Of a stretch of 6,195 bases of DNA, positions 4,931 through 6,195 are shown piece by piece. The first letter of the stretch is position 1. The number at the start of each line of letters is the position of its first letter. The notes beneath the pieces were generated by a model that worked only from the letters and a program-made list of their open reading frames with translations, was not told the DNA's origin and did not search any database. Source of the DNA: a bacterium (GTDB lineage: Bacteria; CSSED10-310; JAJRTK01). The stretch covers positions 1-6,195 of the forward strand of contig JAJRTK010000424.1 of NCBI GenBank assembly GCA_024278345.1. Reading direction: 5' to 3'. Position numbers and translations under genes: made by a program.

Positions 4931-5959
4931 TTGCACTGCCGCCAACAGCCCGTCGAAGAGGAGTTTTTCATTGTCACGGCCGATGGTTGGAGGTTGGCAA
5001 TCCTGGGTCGTCAGGCTATCGGTCCCCCTTGCGGAGTCGTTCTGGCCGGTCATGCCATGATGGCCAACCGGCGCAGCCTTGACCGGCCTCGTGGAAACGG
5101 ATTGATCACGACCTTCGTGGAAGCTGGTTTTCACACTTACGCCCTCGATGTTCGCGGCCATGGGGCCAGTGGACCCAAAGCCGAAGAGGGTGCCGACTGG
5201 AGCTATGACGACATCCTCTGGTTCGATCTCCCCGCGGCGATCACGTTTGTCCACGGACGCCATCCAGAGCTTCCCCTGGCCGTGGTGGGCCATTCCCTGG
5301 TGGGACATGTCATTTTGGGATTGTTGGGGCAATTCCCGGAATTGCCGGTAATCGCAACGGTCTCGCTTGCAGCCAATGTCTGGATTCGAAGGCTCGAACC
5401 GAGCCCCTTGAGGTGGCTGAAAAAACTGTTGGCCATCCGACTCATGAACCTGGCCCGGCTTCCTTTTGGACGGTTTCCCACAAGGTACTTAGGGCTTGGC
5501 AATGAAGATGAGGCGTCCAGTTTTGTCCGGCAGTTCCAGGTTCTCTTGGAGCAGGGCGATTGGTGCAGCCTTGACGGGGGCATCGACTACATGAGGAACG
5601 CGCATCGCGTTCGGCGATCCATCCTTGCCGTGGTGGGATCTGGCGACCGCCTTCTTTGCCATCCCACAAGCTCCGTCCTTTTTCATCGCCGGTTTCAAGG
5701 CTCAAGGATCTGGCACTGGACGGTTGGTGGCGGGGATTTTGGGCTTCCATGGGGTTACGAGCCGGATCACATGCAAGTCGTGACCGATCCGCGTTCACGG
5801 CCTGTATGGCATGCCATCGCCCACTGGCTTCACCAGCGTTTCCAGGAAGTGGGTCAAGAAGTAGAGCCCGGTTTCTTCGAGGCGGGAGACCGGCCTAGCT
5901 GGGGTATCGACGTAAGCCGGGACACCCGCCAAAACCAAGACGCACCGCGTCGTACATGA
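4931..5959 (+). CDS. Alpha/beta-hydrolase fold protein
   Basis: This serine hydrolase has 342 residues from the TTG start. An early strand (EEFFIVTADGWRLAILGRQ) leads to VVLAGHAMM (36-44) with the oxyanion-type HG region reversed to GH, then TYALDVRGHGASG (69-81), typical of the fold. The nucleophile elbow is VVGHSLVG, Ser122, with Val at 124 where Gly is usual. The acid is probably Asp239 (VGSGDRLLCHP) and the base His280 (EPDHMQVVTDPRSRP). A cap-like region lies at about 150-210. No signal peptide is seen. The substrate is unknown; an esterase, lipase-like or thioesterase role is possible. The in-frame ATG at 4763 would add 56 residues, but those cover an inverted-repeat arm and lack a ribosome site. 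The domain should end near residue 304. Residues 325-342 and the stop come from a repeat, so the tail looks acquired. Confidence 0.82.
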   Translation: MHCRQQPVEEEFFIVTADGWRLAILGRQAIGPPCGVVLAGHAMMANRRSLDRPRGNGLITTFVEAGFHTYALDVRGHGASGPKAEEGADWSYDDILWFDLPAAITFVHGRHPELPLAVVGHSLVGHVILGLLGQFPELPVIATVSLAANVWIRRLEPSPLRWLKKLLAIRLMNLARLPFGRFPTRYLGLGNEDEASSFVRQFQVLLEQGDWCSLDGGIDYMRNAHRVRRSILAVVGSGDRLLCHPTSSVLFHRRFQGSRIWHWTVGGGDFGLPWGYEPDHMQVVTDPRSRPVWHAIAHWLHQRFQEVGQEVEPGFFEAGDRPSWGIDVSRDTRQNQDAPRRT

Positions 5960-5966
5960 ATGTGGG
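5901..5966 (-). repeat. Terminal part of hairpin-array repeat, copy C, overlapping the hydrolase end
   Basis: The reverse complement matches 121-186 and 1461-1524: CCCACATT, GTAC, a GACGC-GGT-GCGTC mini-stem, a T-rich tract, and the 25-bp terminal motif (5901-5925). The mini-stem is kept while its loop differs from the other copies. The last 18 codons and the TGA of the hydrolase lie inside it. Confidence 0.75.
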
Positions 5967-5975
5967 CAGGGATCC

Positions 5976-6178
5976 CGGGCCTCGGTCATGGTACCGGCCA
6001 CCCGAAAAAAGCGCGCAGCGCACAAAGAGGGGTCCAGGGAGCTGGCTCCCTGGCGTGGGTCTGGGAGCGGCGCTCCCAACGGAGGTCCGGAGGCGGAGCC
6101 TCCGCCGTGTTCCAGGGCTGGAAGCCCTGGGGCGGCGTCTGAAGTCTGCACCGTGGCCGGGACCATGACCGAGGCCCG
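5976..6178. repeat. 203-bp hairpin-rich block bounded by 26-bp inverted repeats
   Basis: The ends, 5976-6001 (CGGGCCTCGGTCATGG...) and 6153-6178, are complementary at 25 of 26 positions. Inside are perfect stems CCAGGGAG/CTCCCTGG (6034-6053), GGGAGC-GGC-GCTCCC (6063-6077), CGGAGGC-GGA-GCCTCCG (6088-6104) and CCAGGGCT-GGA-AGCCCTGG (6112-6130). The right half aligns with 2377-2480. I see no flanking duplication and no gene. It may be a hairpin-repeat element with mobile-element-like ends, or two inverted repeat units that abut. Confidence 0.7.
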
Positions 6179-6195
6179 CAGCGTGACCCGCCGAG

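Noticed and set aside
1-6195. CRISPR array, tRNA or rRNA gene
   Set aside because: The repeats are not regularly spaced with unique spacers, and I saw no tRNA cloverleaf or conserved rRNA sequence on either strand.

Overview
This is a GC-rich bacterial window with three confident protein genes spread through an unusually repeat-rich, gene-poor background. The organism cannot be named from the sequence. The SRPBCC and alpha/beta-hydrolase genes recall proteins of Myxococcota and former Deltaproteobacteria. The small transposable element contains a CACCGGC-loop-GCCGGTG hairpin of a kind I associate with Planctomycetes and Verrucomicrobia. Both impressions come from memory and are weak.

Layout. 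Positions 1-1763 hold no gene I can defend. They contain two direct copies (1-186 and 1358-1524) of a repeat built from consecutive short-loop hairpins, a degraded inverted copy (1233-1329), and one copy of a 154-bp miniature inverted-repeat element (996-1149). A 179-residue SRPBCC-fold protein follows (1764-2303, +). A second hairpin cluster (2311-2510) separates it from a convergent 563-residue polytopic membrane protein of the GT-C glycosyltransferase type with a C-terminal beta-rich domain (2622-4313, -). A possible 55-residue membrane peptide lies just upstream of that gene on the same strand (4368-4535, -). The divergent intergenic region then carries the second, inverted copy of the 154-bp element (4569-4722) and a separate 24-bp inverted-repeat pair. 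An alpha/beta hydrolase follows (4931-5959, +), whose last codons and stop lie inside another repeat. The window closes with a 203-bp hairpin-rich block bounded by 26-bp inverted repeats (5976-6178).

The strongest discovery is the 154-bp element. Its two copies have the same length, four mismatches by hand alignment, 16-bp terminal inverted repeats, and 8-bp target duplications (8/8 in one copy, 7/8 in the other). This is the signature of a non-autonomous transposon (MITE) moved by a transposase not present here. The second theme is a modular family of hairpin repeats in which stems are kept while loops change, including one compensatory base-pair change.

Gene cooperation. Nothing shows that the three genes form one pathway. 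The SRPBCC protein and the hydrolase are on the same strand but separated by the oppositely oriented membrane protein. The membrane protein probably transfers a sugar from a lipid-linked donor at the cell envelope; substrates for all three are unknown.
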